From: Halospina sp040196175
GTDB taxonomy: Bacteria > Pseudomonadota > Gammaproteobacteria > Pseudomonadales > Oleiphilaceae
Reading direction: 5' to 3'
Length of the DNA stretch: 64,000 bases
NCBI RefSeq assembly: GCF_040196175.1
Contig: NZ_JBEFNF010000003.1
Span: 186,001-250,000, forward strand
The translations under genes and the position numbers were made by a program. The notes under the pieces are model-generated. The model saw only the letters and a program-made list of their open reading frames with translations. It made no database searches and was not told where the DNA came from. Of the stretch, positions 16,960-24,608 are shown one piece after another (positions within the stretch are counted from its first letter, which is position 1; the number at the start of each line of letters is the position of its first letter).

Positions 16960-17689
16960 GCGAATGCGGATTGTCTGACCAGGCGCTTTCGAAATCACGG
17001 ATAATGGCGTCTTCGCTGTGATCCGCTCGCTTAGAGAACACAAGCGTGGTGTTCCACCCTGTCAGGGGGCTGTCGGTGATGGCCGGCAACGAGAGGGTTT
17101 CAAGCGCCTGCGTCACCGGCGCCTCGAAGTCCAGCAGGTAGTCACCGCGGTCTGCTTGCAGCATACGTAGGCCAGCCCGGTGGGTTGATGCATGATCAAC
17201 TTGGGTTTCGGCAGCCTCTACAACGTCGTCTAACCGGTCCAGGTAGGTATACCCTCGAATCATGATCAGGTGCTTACCCCGCAGATCTGGGATAGCGGAT
17301 ACCGGTTCGGTTGTCTCCTTGTGATAGGCGTTCAGCCGGATCTGCCCGAATGAAAAGCCCGGCTCCCGCGTCCATTCCGCAAGCATTGGCACGTCTTGTG
17401 CGCCTAGCCAGACATCCAGATTGCCTTTCTGCAAGTACAGAAAAATCCGGTCAATGGGCAGGCTGCGCCAGTCAATCTTATAACCTGCTTTTTGTGCGAG
17501 TCGGTTGGTGGTTTCAATATGCAAGCCTGCCGGTGCGCCCTGCTCATTGGTGTAGGTCAGTGGGGGAAACTCAATGTAGGCGCCCTTGAGTACTGCCGAC
17601 TGCTCTTGCGCGGCCGAGAGACGGGCGATCAGAACGAGATTCCAGACAACAGCGGTGAGCAGAATGCGTAGAGCGCCTTGCGCGGGCAT
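16949..17689 (-). CDS. Exported solute-binding-like protein (SBP_bac_3 type)
   Basis: A 246-residue exported protein with a signal peptide ending in SAAQ (about residue 27). The body has AYIEFPPLTYTNEQGAPAGL and GHN-like IDWRSLPIDRIFLYLQKGNLDVWLG, a pattern of family-3 periplasmic binding proteins. The start at 17689 has GGAGGG upstream; the frame stays open further but without a signal peptide. It stands alone with no transporter genes and is only distantly like the protein at 13281. A ligand cannot be assigned. Confidence 0.82.
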   Translation of the reverse strand: MPAQGALRILLTAVVWNLVLIARLSAAQEQSAVLKGAYIEFPPLTYTNEQGAPAGLHIETTNRLAQKAGYKIDWRSLPIDRIFLYLQKGNLDVWLGAQDVPMLAEWTREPGFSFGQIRLNAYHKETTEPVSAIPDLRGKHLIMIRGYTYLDRLDDVVEAAETQVDHASTHRAGLRMLQADRGDYLLDFEAPVTQALETLSLPAITDSPLTGWNTTLVFSKRADHSEDAIIRDFESAWSDNPHSLRR

Positions 17690-17739
17690 GTGAATCCCTC
17701 CTTGGCGGTTGTCACTATTCTGTGCCCAAGGATAGTTCG

Positions 17740-18039
17740 TTAAGAGAGGGTGTGCGACCGGCTCTTGTGCAAAGGCTTCTGCTGAGGGCGTTGAAGGTCT
17801 TTTGAGACGGAGGTGTAGGTGGATACCAGGTAGGGAACCAGGAAGGTTAGAAATACCTTGGGGAGGGAGAGTTGGGCTTGGCCGAGCAACGCTTCCCACT
17901 GGTTGATGGCGACCAACAGCGTGCCGACCACCGCGGCGAGCTTAAGCGCGCGCCACGGGGTACCGTCGGTGACGGCGAGCACCAGGGCTCGCCGACACTG
18001 ACGGGGCAGCCGCTGTAACCCCAACTTTCCGATGTTCAT
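17740..18039 (-). CDS. nrtS: NrtS-like small membrane protein
   Basis: A 99-residue protein with two membrane segments (about 28-48 and 58-76). The segment KVFLTFLVPYLVSTYTSV and the preceding TLLVAINQWEALL match my memory of the small nitrate/nitrite transporter NrtS of cyanobacteria and marine bacteria. I start at 18039 (MNIGKLGLQR); an ATG at 18078 is inside the neighbour's end. It is the last gene of the minus-strand run from the Cys-repeat cytochrome. Transport of nitrate is an inference from the family only. Confidence 0.65.
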   Translation of the reverse strand: MNIGKLGLQRLPRQCRRALVLAVTDGTPWRALKLAAVVGTLLVAINQWEALLGQAQLSLPKVFLTFLVPYLVSTYTSVSKDLQRPQQKPLHKSRSHTLS

Positions 18040-18052
18040 TTGGGCTTGGTTC

Positions 18053-18475
18053 CTACCGTTTGGCGCTACGTGCTGCATCGATGCTGAACAGAGTGTCCTG
18101 GTCCCTCAGCAGGTACAGCGCAAAGCAGGCTGCCAGCATGGGCCAGGCGGCGAAGAACAGCAGGTTGTTGAACGCATCGAGGTACTGGGCCCAGGAGGAA
18201 AGCGTGGAGACCGTGTGCAGGAGGAAGATAAGCCCATAGGTCAGCCGCCGGAAGGCACCGGCTACAAATGCCAGAACCAGAACCAGCTGGGCTACACCGA
18301 GAAGCATGAAAATGCTGGGCCCGAGACCGGACAGACCATAGAAATTCGCGAACACGCCGGCCGTGTGCTCGGGTTGCACAAGCTTATCGAGGGTCCACAT
18401 GACCATCACGATGAAGACACCCAGACGCAGGGCGAGCAGTGCGATGGGCAGGCGGCCGGCTGTGGATTCAGTCAT
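18053..18475 (-). CDS. DoxX-like integral membrane protein
   Basis: A 140-residue protein with four membrane segments, starting ALLALRLGVFIVMVMWTLDKL, in the pattern of the DoxX superfamily. These small quinone- or redox-linked membrane proteins have no single known role. It lies 21 bases after the gene at 18497 and 13 bases before nrtS on the same strand, so it is probably part of the operon driven from upstream of the Cys-repeat cytochrome. Confidence 0.78.
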   Translation of the reverse strand: MTESTAGRLPIALLALRLGVFIVMVMWTLDKLVQPEHTAGVFANFYGLSGLGPSIFMLLGVAQLVLVLAFVAGAFRRLTYGLIFLLHTVSTLSSWAQYLDAFNNLLFFAAWPMLAACFALYLLRDQDTLFSIDAARSAKR

Positions 18476-18496
18476 AAATCGCTCCTTTTTTGAGTG

Positions 18497-19270
18497 TCAG
18501 TGTGATACGTGGGATTGCTGACGCGATGGAGTATCCGCTGTCGATAGATGGCGGTTCCGCCATTCCCGGGCGAGAGCCTCCTGCCATTGGTCCGGGGTGA
18601 TGGCAAGCTGCCCGGTGATTTCCAGCGACCGGTCCTCCAGGACATCGGTGTCCGGCGTCTCAAGGTGGCGGCGTGCTATTACGGCATCGCGATGGCGCAG
18701 AAGTTGTTCGATATGTGGCCTGTAAAGCCGGATCAAGGCCGAAAGCCATAGATTGACGGCCCAGGAGGGCCAGGCATGGTCCACCTGGAAGCGTTCTATC
18801 TGTCGGATGACATCCTCAGCGGAAAACCAGGTCTCGTCCGTCACCCATCGATTGGTGGCAAAAAGGCCGATTGGCTTCCCCCAGACGTCCATGGAGATCG
18901 CGACCAGGTGGGCCACGACATCCTCGCCCCGCGGCCAGGGTTGTGTTTCCTGGAACCCCGTTTCCGGGATCATGTTATCCGGAAGTGCTGAACCGCGCAG
19001 GAAGGTGTGGAAGTGCCCATGCTCGTCGGCATCGTCCCGGTGGGCGTGGTAATAATACTGGGCGTGATGGTCCGCGTCGTACACATCGCCTTCCGGGTAA
19101 TGGTCCATCTCGTAGAAGGTGCCCTGGCCGCGAAGGAGTTCACCAACCACGTTGATGCCCCCCTTGGTCAGCGCCCGGGTGCAGGTGTCGAGTTCCGCGC
19201 CGGCCTCCATCAGTTCCTTCAGCGTCAGGTCGTCCAGTTCGGCGGCTCGTGGTGTTGTCAGCTCAATCAT
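18497..19270 (-). CDS. Hypothetical cytoplasmic protein (DUF6969-like)
   Basis: A 257-residue soluble protein with a His/Asp/Tyr-rich segment (YDADHHAQYYYHAHRDD, then EHGHFHTFLRG) that could bind a metal, followed by a Trp-rich second half. It resembles the DUF6969 group as I recall it, which has no assigned function. The start at 19270 (MIELTTPRAAEL) excludes the poorly conserved upstream frame. It follows the Cys-repeat cytochrome after a strong hairpin and precedes DoxX, pointing to a redox-linked operon. Confidence 0.68.
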   Translation of the reverse strand: MIELTTPRAAELDDLTLKELMEAGAELDTCTRALTKGGINVVGELLRGQGTFYEMDHYPEGDVYDADHHAQYYYHAHRDDADEHGHFHTFLRGSALPDNMIPETGFQETQPWPRGEDVVAHLVAISMDVWGKPIGLFATNRWVTDETWFSAEDVIRQIERFQVDHAWPSWAVNLWLSALIRLYRPHIEQLLRHRDAVIARRHLETPDTDVLEDRSLEITGQLAITPDQWQEALAREWRNRHLSTADTPSRQQSHVSH

Positions 19271-19298
19271 AGCGGCTAGCCTTTGTCGGTCTGAATCC

Positions 19299-19319
19299 GG
19301 CCCGGCCAATGGCCGGGCC
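19299..19319 (-). promoter_or_regulatory. Intra-operon hairpin between the cytochrome and DUF6969-like genes
   Basis: A near-perfect palindrome, GGCCCGGCCA with TGGCCGGGCC around a single A, in the 54-base gap between the cytochrome stop and the next start. No T run follows, so it is more likely a partial terminator or an RNA-stabilising or processing element that would set different levels for the two proteins. Confidence 0.4.
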
Positions 19320-19324
19320 GCCAC

Positions 19325-20140
19325 TCAGTGCGCAGCCACTTCGGCGGGCCGGCGCTTCGCCGCCGGGTTTACCGAGGCGCAGGGGTTGGCCGCGCATGGA
19401 TTGCAGGGATTGCACTTCTTCTTCGTGGCACATGGGTTCTTCGCTGCACAGGGATTGGCCTTCTGGTACTTCGCCTGCTCCCTCTCCATGAAGGTCTCAA
19501 GAGCCGCCAGGTCCGCTCCGCCCCACTCCAGTGGTTCTGCCTGCATGGGCTGAACCATGCAGATCTGGATCATCTCATCCAGGTGCACCTGGTCCATGCC
19601 GAACTGGTTGACGCCCATGGCGACCTGGTGTGGGTAGGATGTGGCGAAGGTGGCGTTGTAACCCGCGCCATTGGAGTGGCAGGTGGCACAGGACAGCCCA
19701 TTACCGCTCAGGCTGGTGTCGTTGAACAGTTTCCGGCCCCTTTCCATCAGCTTACAGGGGTTACCGTCGTATCGGGCGTAATCCTCGGGGCGCTTGACCT
19801 TTTTCTTCGCGGCACACGGATTCCCCGCCGCGCATGGGTTCTTCGTCCCGCAGGGATTGGCTGCGCATGGATTGCAGGGGTTGCACTTCTTCATGGCGCA
19901 GGGGTTCTTGGCGGCGCACGGGTTTTTAGCAGCACAGGGGTTGGTGCCGGCGCATGGGGTCGCGCGGCAGGCGCTCTTGGCTGCGCACGGGTTGCAACGG
20001 CCCTTGCAGGGCGAGCACGCGGCGAGCGCGCCGGCACTCAAGGAGGCACTCATAATGGCGATCGGCAGGGCGGCTGCGCGGGCATAGCGGTTCAATCGCC
20101 TGCGGGCGCCTGGATTGGGTAATGCGGATGTCTGAGTCAT
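19325..20140 (-). CDS. Exported monohaem cytochrome c with NPC(A)-type cysteine repeats
   Basis: A 271-residue protein with a signal sequence (about 1-41), then a Cys-rich region (42-113) built of NPCAAK-like repeats, a central cytochrome c domain with one CATCH haem site (C151, C154, H155) and a second repeat block (229-256). About 14 NPC units are visible. The haem domain resembles those of di-haem peroxidase or SoxA-type proteins but has one haem. The repeats could bind copper or another soft metal, or form disulfide scaffolds; this is inference. The start at 20140 has GGAGA upstream. It is the first gene of an operon with DUF6969-like, DoxX and NrtS proteins, preceded by an ECF-type promoter. 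Confidence 0.85.
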   Translation of the reverse strand: MTQTSALPNPGARRRLNRYARAAALPIAIMSASLSAGALAACSPCKGRCNPCAAKSACRATPCAGTNPCAAKNPCAAKNPCAMKKCNPCNPCAANPCGTKNPCAAGNPCAAKKKVKRPEDYARYDGNPCKLMERGRKLFNDTSLSGNGLSCATCHSNGAGYNATFATSYPHQVAMGVNQFGMDQVHLDEMIQICMVQPMQAEPLEWGGADLAALETFMEREQAKYQKANPCAAKNPCATKKKCNPCNPCAANPCASVNPAAKRRPAEVAAH

Positions 20141-20215
20141 GGTGGGTCTCCGTCTTCCGTGGTGTCTCGGTTTGTCGGGCCCTTCCGGTACCTCCGTTGG
20201 AAGGCCATCAATAGT

Positions 20216-20243
20216 GGGACAACGGTTCGGGCCTGGCGTTACA
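20216..20243 (-). promoter_or_regulatory. ECF-type promoter of the Cys-repeat cytochrome operon
   Basis: On the minus strand TGTAAC (20243-20238), 16 bases, TGTCCC (20221-20216). It is one of seven sites of the same form in the 20-28 kb region and points at the start at 20140. Confidence 0.7.
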
Positions 20244-20271
20244 CCGTGCGTCGCAACTATTTCCTGGGCCG

Positions 20272-20299
20272 GGTAACAAGACGGCTGGCGATTTGTCCC
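20272..20299 (+). promoter_or_regulatory. ECF-type promoter of the GGDEF/EAL gene
   Basis: GGTAAC, 16 bases, TGTCCC; the ATG follows 23 bases later, a fitting distance for a short leader. It is divergent from the cytochrome promoter in the same 181-base gap. Confidence 0.65.
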
Positions 20300-20321
20300 T
20301 GTTACAGGAAACCCGCTGAAT

Positions 20322-22487
20322 ATGGGAGTTACGAGGGCAATGGCGAACAAACTACCGGCTCGCACCCTGGTTGCCTGCAGACTCTGCTGGATGGTGACAG
20401 CCGCCGTATTTGCCGGGATCGTTGTTATTGAGGCGCTCATCCTGGTTCCATCCCTGTTCAACTACGAACGGGATCTGCTGGCCTCCATGGAGCAGGCGGC
20501 TCTGGAAAGCGCCCGGAGCTCTCTGGCGGGTCGCTCCGACTTCCGGGAGGCGGTGCTTGAGCGTCTTGTCGAGCACACCTCGATCACGGGCGTTGCGGTC
20601 CGCGGCAATCCACAATGGGACTTCGGTGAGACGCCGCCCGCAGGCATCAGTGCCGACGACACGCTCAGGGAGCGCCGCGACCGGCATGCTCCGGACCGCC
20701 TGGCGCTGCAATGGCCGGCTGAGACGATGGCGACCCCGGGTCCCGTCCGGGTGCTGGTGCACACGGGCTCAGTGGATTCGCAGCTGGGCGCTTTCCTGTT
20801 CCGTATCCTGGGTCTCGTCCTGCTTATTGCGCTGTTCGTGACTTTCGTCACCATGGCGGTTTTCGGCCGCCTCGTGCTCTCGAGAGTGCTCCAGCTCAGA
20901 ACCCAGATGCAGCGGGCCGGCGCCGATCCGGACCATCCTGAGTCTTACCAGCTTGCGGATGATCGCCACGATGAACTGGGGCAGGCCACCGAGGCGTTCA
21001 ATCACATGCTTGAAAACAGCTCACGGAATCTCGCGCGCCTGAGGGAGCTGAATGAGGAGCTGGACCAGCGGGTCGCCAGGCGGACCCGTGAGCTCTATGA
21101 AACCAACGAACAGCTGCGCCATCGGACCTGGTACGACACGCTCACCGATCTCCCCAACCGGGCCCTGTTCGAGGAGCGGCTCCAGCAGAGTCTTCGCGAC
21201 GCTGAGGTTGAGGGCACCAATGGCATCGTCATGCTGCTGGGGCTGGACGGGTTCCATTCCATCAACGGCGTCATGGGCCATGGCGCGGGGGATCGGGTTC
21301 TGCAGCAGGTGGCCCGGCGGATCGCTGAATCGGCACCGGCAACCGCCACGGTGGCCAGGACCGGTGGGGATATCTTTGCCCTCATGGATGATGGCCATGA
21401 TGCCGGTGTGGTCAGCAGTGCGGCGGTGCTCGCGGAGAATCTGCGCGATGCCGTCGCCCGGGCGATCTGGGTCGACAACGAGGATGTTGAGTGCAGCATC
21501 AGTATTGGCATCGTGCTCTATCCGGGGGATGGTACGCACCCCGATACGCTCATGCGCCATGCTGAAATCGCCATGTACCGCGCCAAGACCAACCCCGAGG
21601 CCGCCTATGCCTTCTTTGCCCCTGAGCACGGCGAGGATGTCCGGCACCGGCAGAAACGCCTGCGGGGGCTTCGCCGCGCCCTGAGGGACAGCGAGTTCGA
21701 GTTGCATTATCAGCCCCAGATTGATCCCGGTGGGAGGCTGATCAGCGTCGAGGCCCTGCTACGGTGGCGTGATCCGGAAGAGGGGCTGATTTCACCGGGT
21801 GAGTTCATTCCGCTCGCGGAGGAAAGCGGGTTGATTGTGCCTATCGGCCAGTGGGTACTGAATGAGGCCTGCCGCCAGGCGGCCGAGTGGCGTTCGCACG
21901 GGCTCAGGCTTCGCGTTGCGGTGAACCTGGCGGCGGCCCAGGTCACGTCGACGGATCTCCGTGCGGAAGTGGCGCAATGTCTCCGGGCGCATGACCTTCC
22001 CGTCGAGGCCCTGGAACTTGAGATCACGGAAAGCAGCTTCATCCATCACCTTGAGGATGCTCGTCAGGTCCTTCTCAGTATCAGTGAGCTTGGCGTGGCC
22101 ATTGCGGTGGATGATTTTGGTACGGGCTACTCCTCCCTCGCCTATCTCAAACAGTTGCCGATAAAACGGCTCAAGATCGATCGCGCTTTCGTGCGGGATC
22201 TGCCCGAGGACCAGCAGGACGCAGCGCTGTGCGCTGCCATTATAAGTCTGGGTCAGCGACTTGGGTTGGGAATCGTGGCCGAGGGTGTGGAGAATTTAAG
22301 TCAGGGCCAGTGGCTGGCCCGTGAGGGCTGCCACCTTCTGCAGGGCTTCTACTATGCCCGCCCCATGCGGGCCCCGGAGATAGATTGCTGGGCCTCAGGC
22401 TGTAACGAAGGGGACACTGCATGGTCCGAAAGGGAGCGAGGGATTGTCGATTCCAACACGTTGTCTGATCCAAGGAGCCCCATATGA
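20322..22487 (+). CDS. Membrane GGDEF/EAL protein, probable c-di-GMP phosphodiesterase
   Basis: A 721-residue protein with a membrane segment near residues 18-45, a periplasmic region, a second segment near 165-190, a HAMP-like linker and a coiled coil, then GGDEF (about 268-430) and EAL (about 455-700). The GGDEF signature is degenerate: GGDIF replaces GGDEF/GGEEF, so cyclase activity is doubtful. The EAL part keeps its catalytic set: EALLRW, VNLAAAQ, ELEITES, DDFGTGYSS, KIDRAFV, AEGVEN and LQGFYYARPM. ATG 20322 follows an ECF-type promoter by 23 bases; an ATG at 20340 is a possible alternative. The stop overlaps the DUF547 start by 4 bases. Confidence 0.93.
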   Translation: MGVTRAMANKLPARTLVACRLCWMVTAAVFAGIVVIEALILVPSLFNYERDLLASMEQAALESARSSLAGRSDFREAVLERLVEHTSITGVAVRGNPQWDFGETPPAGISADDTLRERRDRHAPDRLALQWPAETMATPGPVRVLVHTGSVDSQLGAFLFRILGLVLLIALFVTFVTMAVFGRLVLSRVLQLRTQMQRAGADPDHPESYQLADDRHDELGQATEAFNHMLENSSRNLARLRELNEELDQRVARRTRELYETNEQLRHRTWYDTLTDLPNRALFEERLQQSLRDAEVEGTNGIVMLLGLDGFHSINGVMGHGAGDRVLQQVARRIAESAPATATVARTGGDIFALMDDGHDAGVVSSAAVLAENLRDAVARAIWVDNEDVECSISIGIVLYPGDGTHPDTLMRHAEIAMYRAKTNPEAAYAFFAPEHGEDVRHRQKRLRGLRRALRDSEFELHYQPQIDPGGRLISVEALLRWRDPEEGLISPGEFIPLAEESGLIVPIGQWVLNEACRQAAEWRSHGLRLRVAVNLAAAQVTSTDLRAEVAQCLRAHDLPVEALELEITESSFIHHLEDARQVLLSISELGVAIAVDDFGTGYSSLAYLKQLPIKRLKIDRAFVRDLPEDQQDAALCAAIISLGQRLGLGIVAEGVENLSQGQWLAREGCHLLQGFYYARPMRAPEIDCWASGCNEGDTAWSERERGIVDSNTLSDPRSPI
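22401..22428 (+). promoter_or_regulatory. Possible ECF-type promoter for DUF547, inside the GGDEF/EAL 3' end
   Basis: TGTAAC, 16 bases, GGTCCG. The spacing and the GTC core match the other sites, but the last base is G as only one other site has. It is 55 bases upstream of the DUF547 start and could give it independent transcription. Confidence 0.45.
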
Positions 22488-23347
22488 AACACCAATCACC
22501 CGCCGTGCGTATCGGCGCCATGCTGTTGGTTGCGACAGCGGCCGCCAGCGTTTCCGCCAATGACGCACCCGCGGTAAAGCACGTCTTCAACGACTATCAG
22601 ACACTGCTGAACAGCTATCTGCAGGAAAAACGCACCGCCAATGGAGGGCTCGTTTCCGCGTTCGACTACGAAGCGGCGCTGGCCGATGACCGGACGGAGG
22701 CGCTGCTGGATGACCAGTCAGAGCAACTGGCGGCGTTTGATGTGTCGACCCTGGATACCCGGGAGCAGGCGCTGGCGTTCTGGAACAACGCCTATAACTT
22801 CTTCATGATCCAGCAGATCCTGACCGAACGTGGTGAGGGCGAGCTGGTCAGCTCCGTATGGGATTACGGCGGCCGCTACAATCCCTTCACGGACAATGTG
22901 TTTGAACGGGCGATGTTCGACATTGGCGGAAAGGACTACAGCCTGAATGAGATCGAGAAGGGCGTCCTTCTGGGAGCGACGATCAAGGAGAAAGGCTGGA
23001 AGGAGGCGCGGGTCCATTTCACCGTGAATTGCGCCTCGGTCGGCTGCCCGCCACTGCGGGAAAGCATCTACACCAGCGACAACATCGATGAGCTGATGAC
23101 CGAAAACACCCGTCTGGCGTTCAATACCGACCGCCATCTCCGGGTGGAAGGCGACACCCTTCACCTTACGGAGCTGTTCAAGTGGTACGAGCAGGATTTT
23201 GTCGATGAGGGCGGTTCAGTCCGTGGCTTTATCAGCCAGTGGGCGGATGAGACGATCGTGGAGAAGGTTGAGCAGACGGATTCCATCGAATACATCGACT
23301 ATGACTGGTCGTTGAACCGTCCCGGGAACTTCCCTGAGTTCCGGTAA
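22484..23347 (+). CDS. DUF547 exported protein
   Basis: A 287-residue protein with a signal peptide (about 1-25, ending VSAN). The DUF547 core is clear from LAFWNNAYNFFMIQQIL, KDYSLNEIEKGVL, RVHFTVNCASVGCPPL and WYEQDFVDEGGSV. The conserved Cys pair in NCASVGCPP and a His suggest a transglutaminase-like or cysteine-based site, but no activity is established. ATG 22484 has AAGGAG upstream and overlaps the GGDEF/EAL stop (ATGA). It belongs to the ECF-associated cluster. Confidence 0.9.
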   Translation: MKHQSPAVRIGAMLLVATAAASVSANDAPAVKHVFNDYQTLLNSYLQEKRTANGGLVSAFDYEAALADDRTEALLDDQSEQLAAFDVSTLDTREQALAFWNNAYNFFMIQQILTERGEGELVSSVWDYGGRYNPFTDNVFERAMFDIGGKDYSLNEIEKGVLLGATIKEKGWKEARVHFTVNCASVGCPPLRESIYTSDNIDELMTENTRLAFNTDRHLRVEGDTLHLTELFKWYEQDFVDEGGSVRGFISQWADETIVEKVEQTDSIEYIDYDWSLNRPGNFPEFR

Positions 23348-23383
23348 TCTGCGCTTTATTGGTCCCAGGATGACGTTTACCGT

Positions 23384-23644
23384 TCAATCATCATTCAGGT
23401 CGTGAGCGTCAGGTTTCTCGAGTGCGCCGTCCACCGTCCGCTTAAACGTTTCAATCTGCCGGGTGTCAGATTGCGGTGGACAATGACCGCGTATAACCGT
23501 AACAACGGCGCGGAAGTTGGCCATGAAGCGTCGGCAATGGGGGCACATGATCAGGTGCGCAACCACGGCCAGCCGCTTGCTCCAGCGGAGTCGACCGTCG
23601 ACGTAGTCGCTGGCGACTAGCGTGATGTCGCGACATTTCACCAT
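23384..23644 (-). CDS. Small zinc-finger anti-sigma-like protein (zf-HC2)
   Basis: An 86-residue protein with an anti-sigma zinc-finger, H-x3-C-x2-C as HLIMCPHC, in the same register as the N-terminal domain of the fusion at 23769. There is no membrane segment and no further domain. Such small soluble factors hold ECF sigma factors inactive until the zinc site is oxidised. It has its own ECF-type promoter upstream, separate from the sigma operon, so it may act as a feedback brake. A weak point: binding to this sigma is inferred from proximity. Confidence 0.8.
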   Translation of the reverse strand: MVKCRDITLVASDYVDGRLRWSKRLAVVAHLIMCPHCRRFMANFRAVVTVIRGHCPPQSDTRQIETFKRTVDGALEKPDAHDLNDD

Positions 23645-23728
23645 AGGTTGTCCCCGCCTGTTGGCACTTGACCTCCGTTTCAGGCCGCATGGTGGATGTC
23701 CATACCACCATCCTGGTCCGATGGGCAG

Positions 23729-23756
23729 GAGACACGCTGGAGGCAGTGTTGTTACA
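23729..23756 (-). promoter_or_regulatory. ECF-type promoter of the small anti-sigma-like gene
   Basis: On the minus strand TGTAAC (23756-23751), 16 bases, TGTCTC (23734-23729), with the gene starting at 23644. It begins 13 bases after the stop of the sigma/anti-sigma operon, giving this gene its own input. Confidence 0.65.
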
Positions 23757-23768
23757 GGGGATCGGGGC

Positions 23769-24608
23769 TCAGAGTTCGCTGGCCATCTCCGGTTCCAGCG
23801 CCACGTTCAGGGAATCGAGCATGCGGTTGAAGGAGCTGTAGAGCTCCATTACGCCGATTGCTTCCATGACGGCGGAATCACTGGCACCAGCCGCCCGTGT
23901 GTTGGCGATAAGGTCCGGCGGCATGCCATGGGGGTTGCGGTTTGCCTCGCGGGCGAGTTGCAGTAGGGCGGCGTCCATCGGCCCCAGGAAAACAGGCTCT
24001 GATGTCGCCATGAAGGTTGATAGATCGCTTGGCTCGACACCGAGCGTCTTCAGCATTCGTTTATGGTGGGCTACGCAGTAGTCACAGCCATTGTCTTGGG
24101 AAACGATGGTAGCGATCGCATTTTTCAGCCGCGGCGACAGCTGGCCGTTATACATCAGCGACTTCACGCGGCTCCAGGCCTGTTCGAGCAGATCCGGGTT
24201 ATGGGCATAGGTCCTGAAAAGGTTGGGCACGTAGCCCTCTTTCTGGCGGATTTCATCGAAAATGGCCAGGACTCTGTCGTCGGACGTTTCCTGAAGCGGG
24301 TGGAAAGCCGGATCATTGCCGGCTGCGTCGGAAACGGCAATATTGCCGTTGGGGGGTCCCTGTGATGCACCTTCCGACAGGCGAGCCTCCAGAGCGCTGG
24401 TCGTGCGTTGGAGAAACTGATCGGGGATCGCCGCCTCGGATTCGACCCGCTGTCCCAGAATGCGTTGGGTTGTCGCGAGGCCATCAACCAGGTTTCGGCA
24501 ATGCCGGCACATCATCAGGTGGAGGCGCACCTTCATCCTCTGGCCGACGGTGAGTTCCCCGTCCAGCCAGTCACTTGCCAGTGCGGTTACTTCGTGGCAC
24601 TTCAGCAT
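23769..24608 (-). CDS. Anti-sigma zinc finger (zf-HC2) fused to AhpD/carboxymuconolactone-decarboxylase domain
   Basis: A 279-residue fusion. Residues 1-50 are a zf-HC2 domain with H30, C34 and C37 in HLMMCRHC. After a linker, about 100-250 form an alkylhydroperoxidase (AhpD-like) fold with the redox motif C175-DY-C178 and H182 (CDYCVAHH). The first part resembles the whole gene at 23384. It overlaps the sigma factor gene by 7 bases, the usual coupling of a sigma and its anti-sigma. The reading is a soluble anti-sigma whose enzymatic or thiol-redox domain could sense peroxide or another oxidant. The fusion is direct from sequence; the sensing role is inference. Confidence 0.87.
   Translation of the reverse strand: MLKCHEVTALASDWLDGELTVGQRMKVRLHLMMCRHCRNLVDGLATTQRILGQRVESEAAIPDQFLQRTTSALEARLSEGASQGPPNGNIAVSDAAGNDPAFHPLQETSDDRVLAIFDEIRQKEGYVPNLFRTYAHNPDLLEQAWSRVKSLMYNGQLSPRLKNAIATIVSQDNGCDYCVAHHKRMLKTLGVEPSDLSTFMATSEPVFLGPMDAALLQLAREANRNPHGMPPDLIANTRAAGASDSAVMEAIGVMELYSSFNRMLDSLNVALEPEMASEL

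Noticed and set aside
19328..20122. Long plus-strand open frame antisense to the cytochrome gene
   Set aside because: It is the mirror of the Cys-repeat coding sequence; its repetitive Gly/Ala/Val text follows from the repeat codons, and there is no ribosome-binding site or family pattern.
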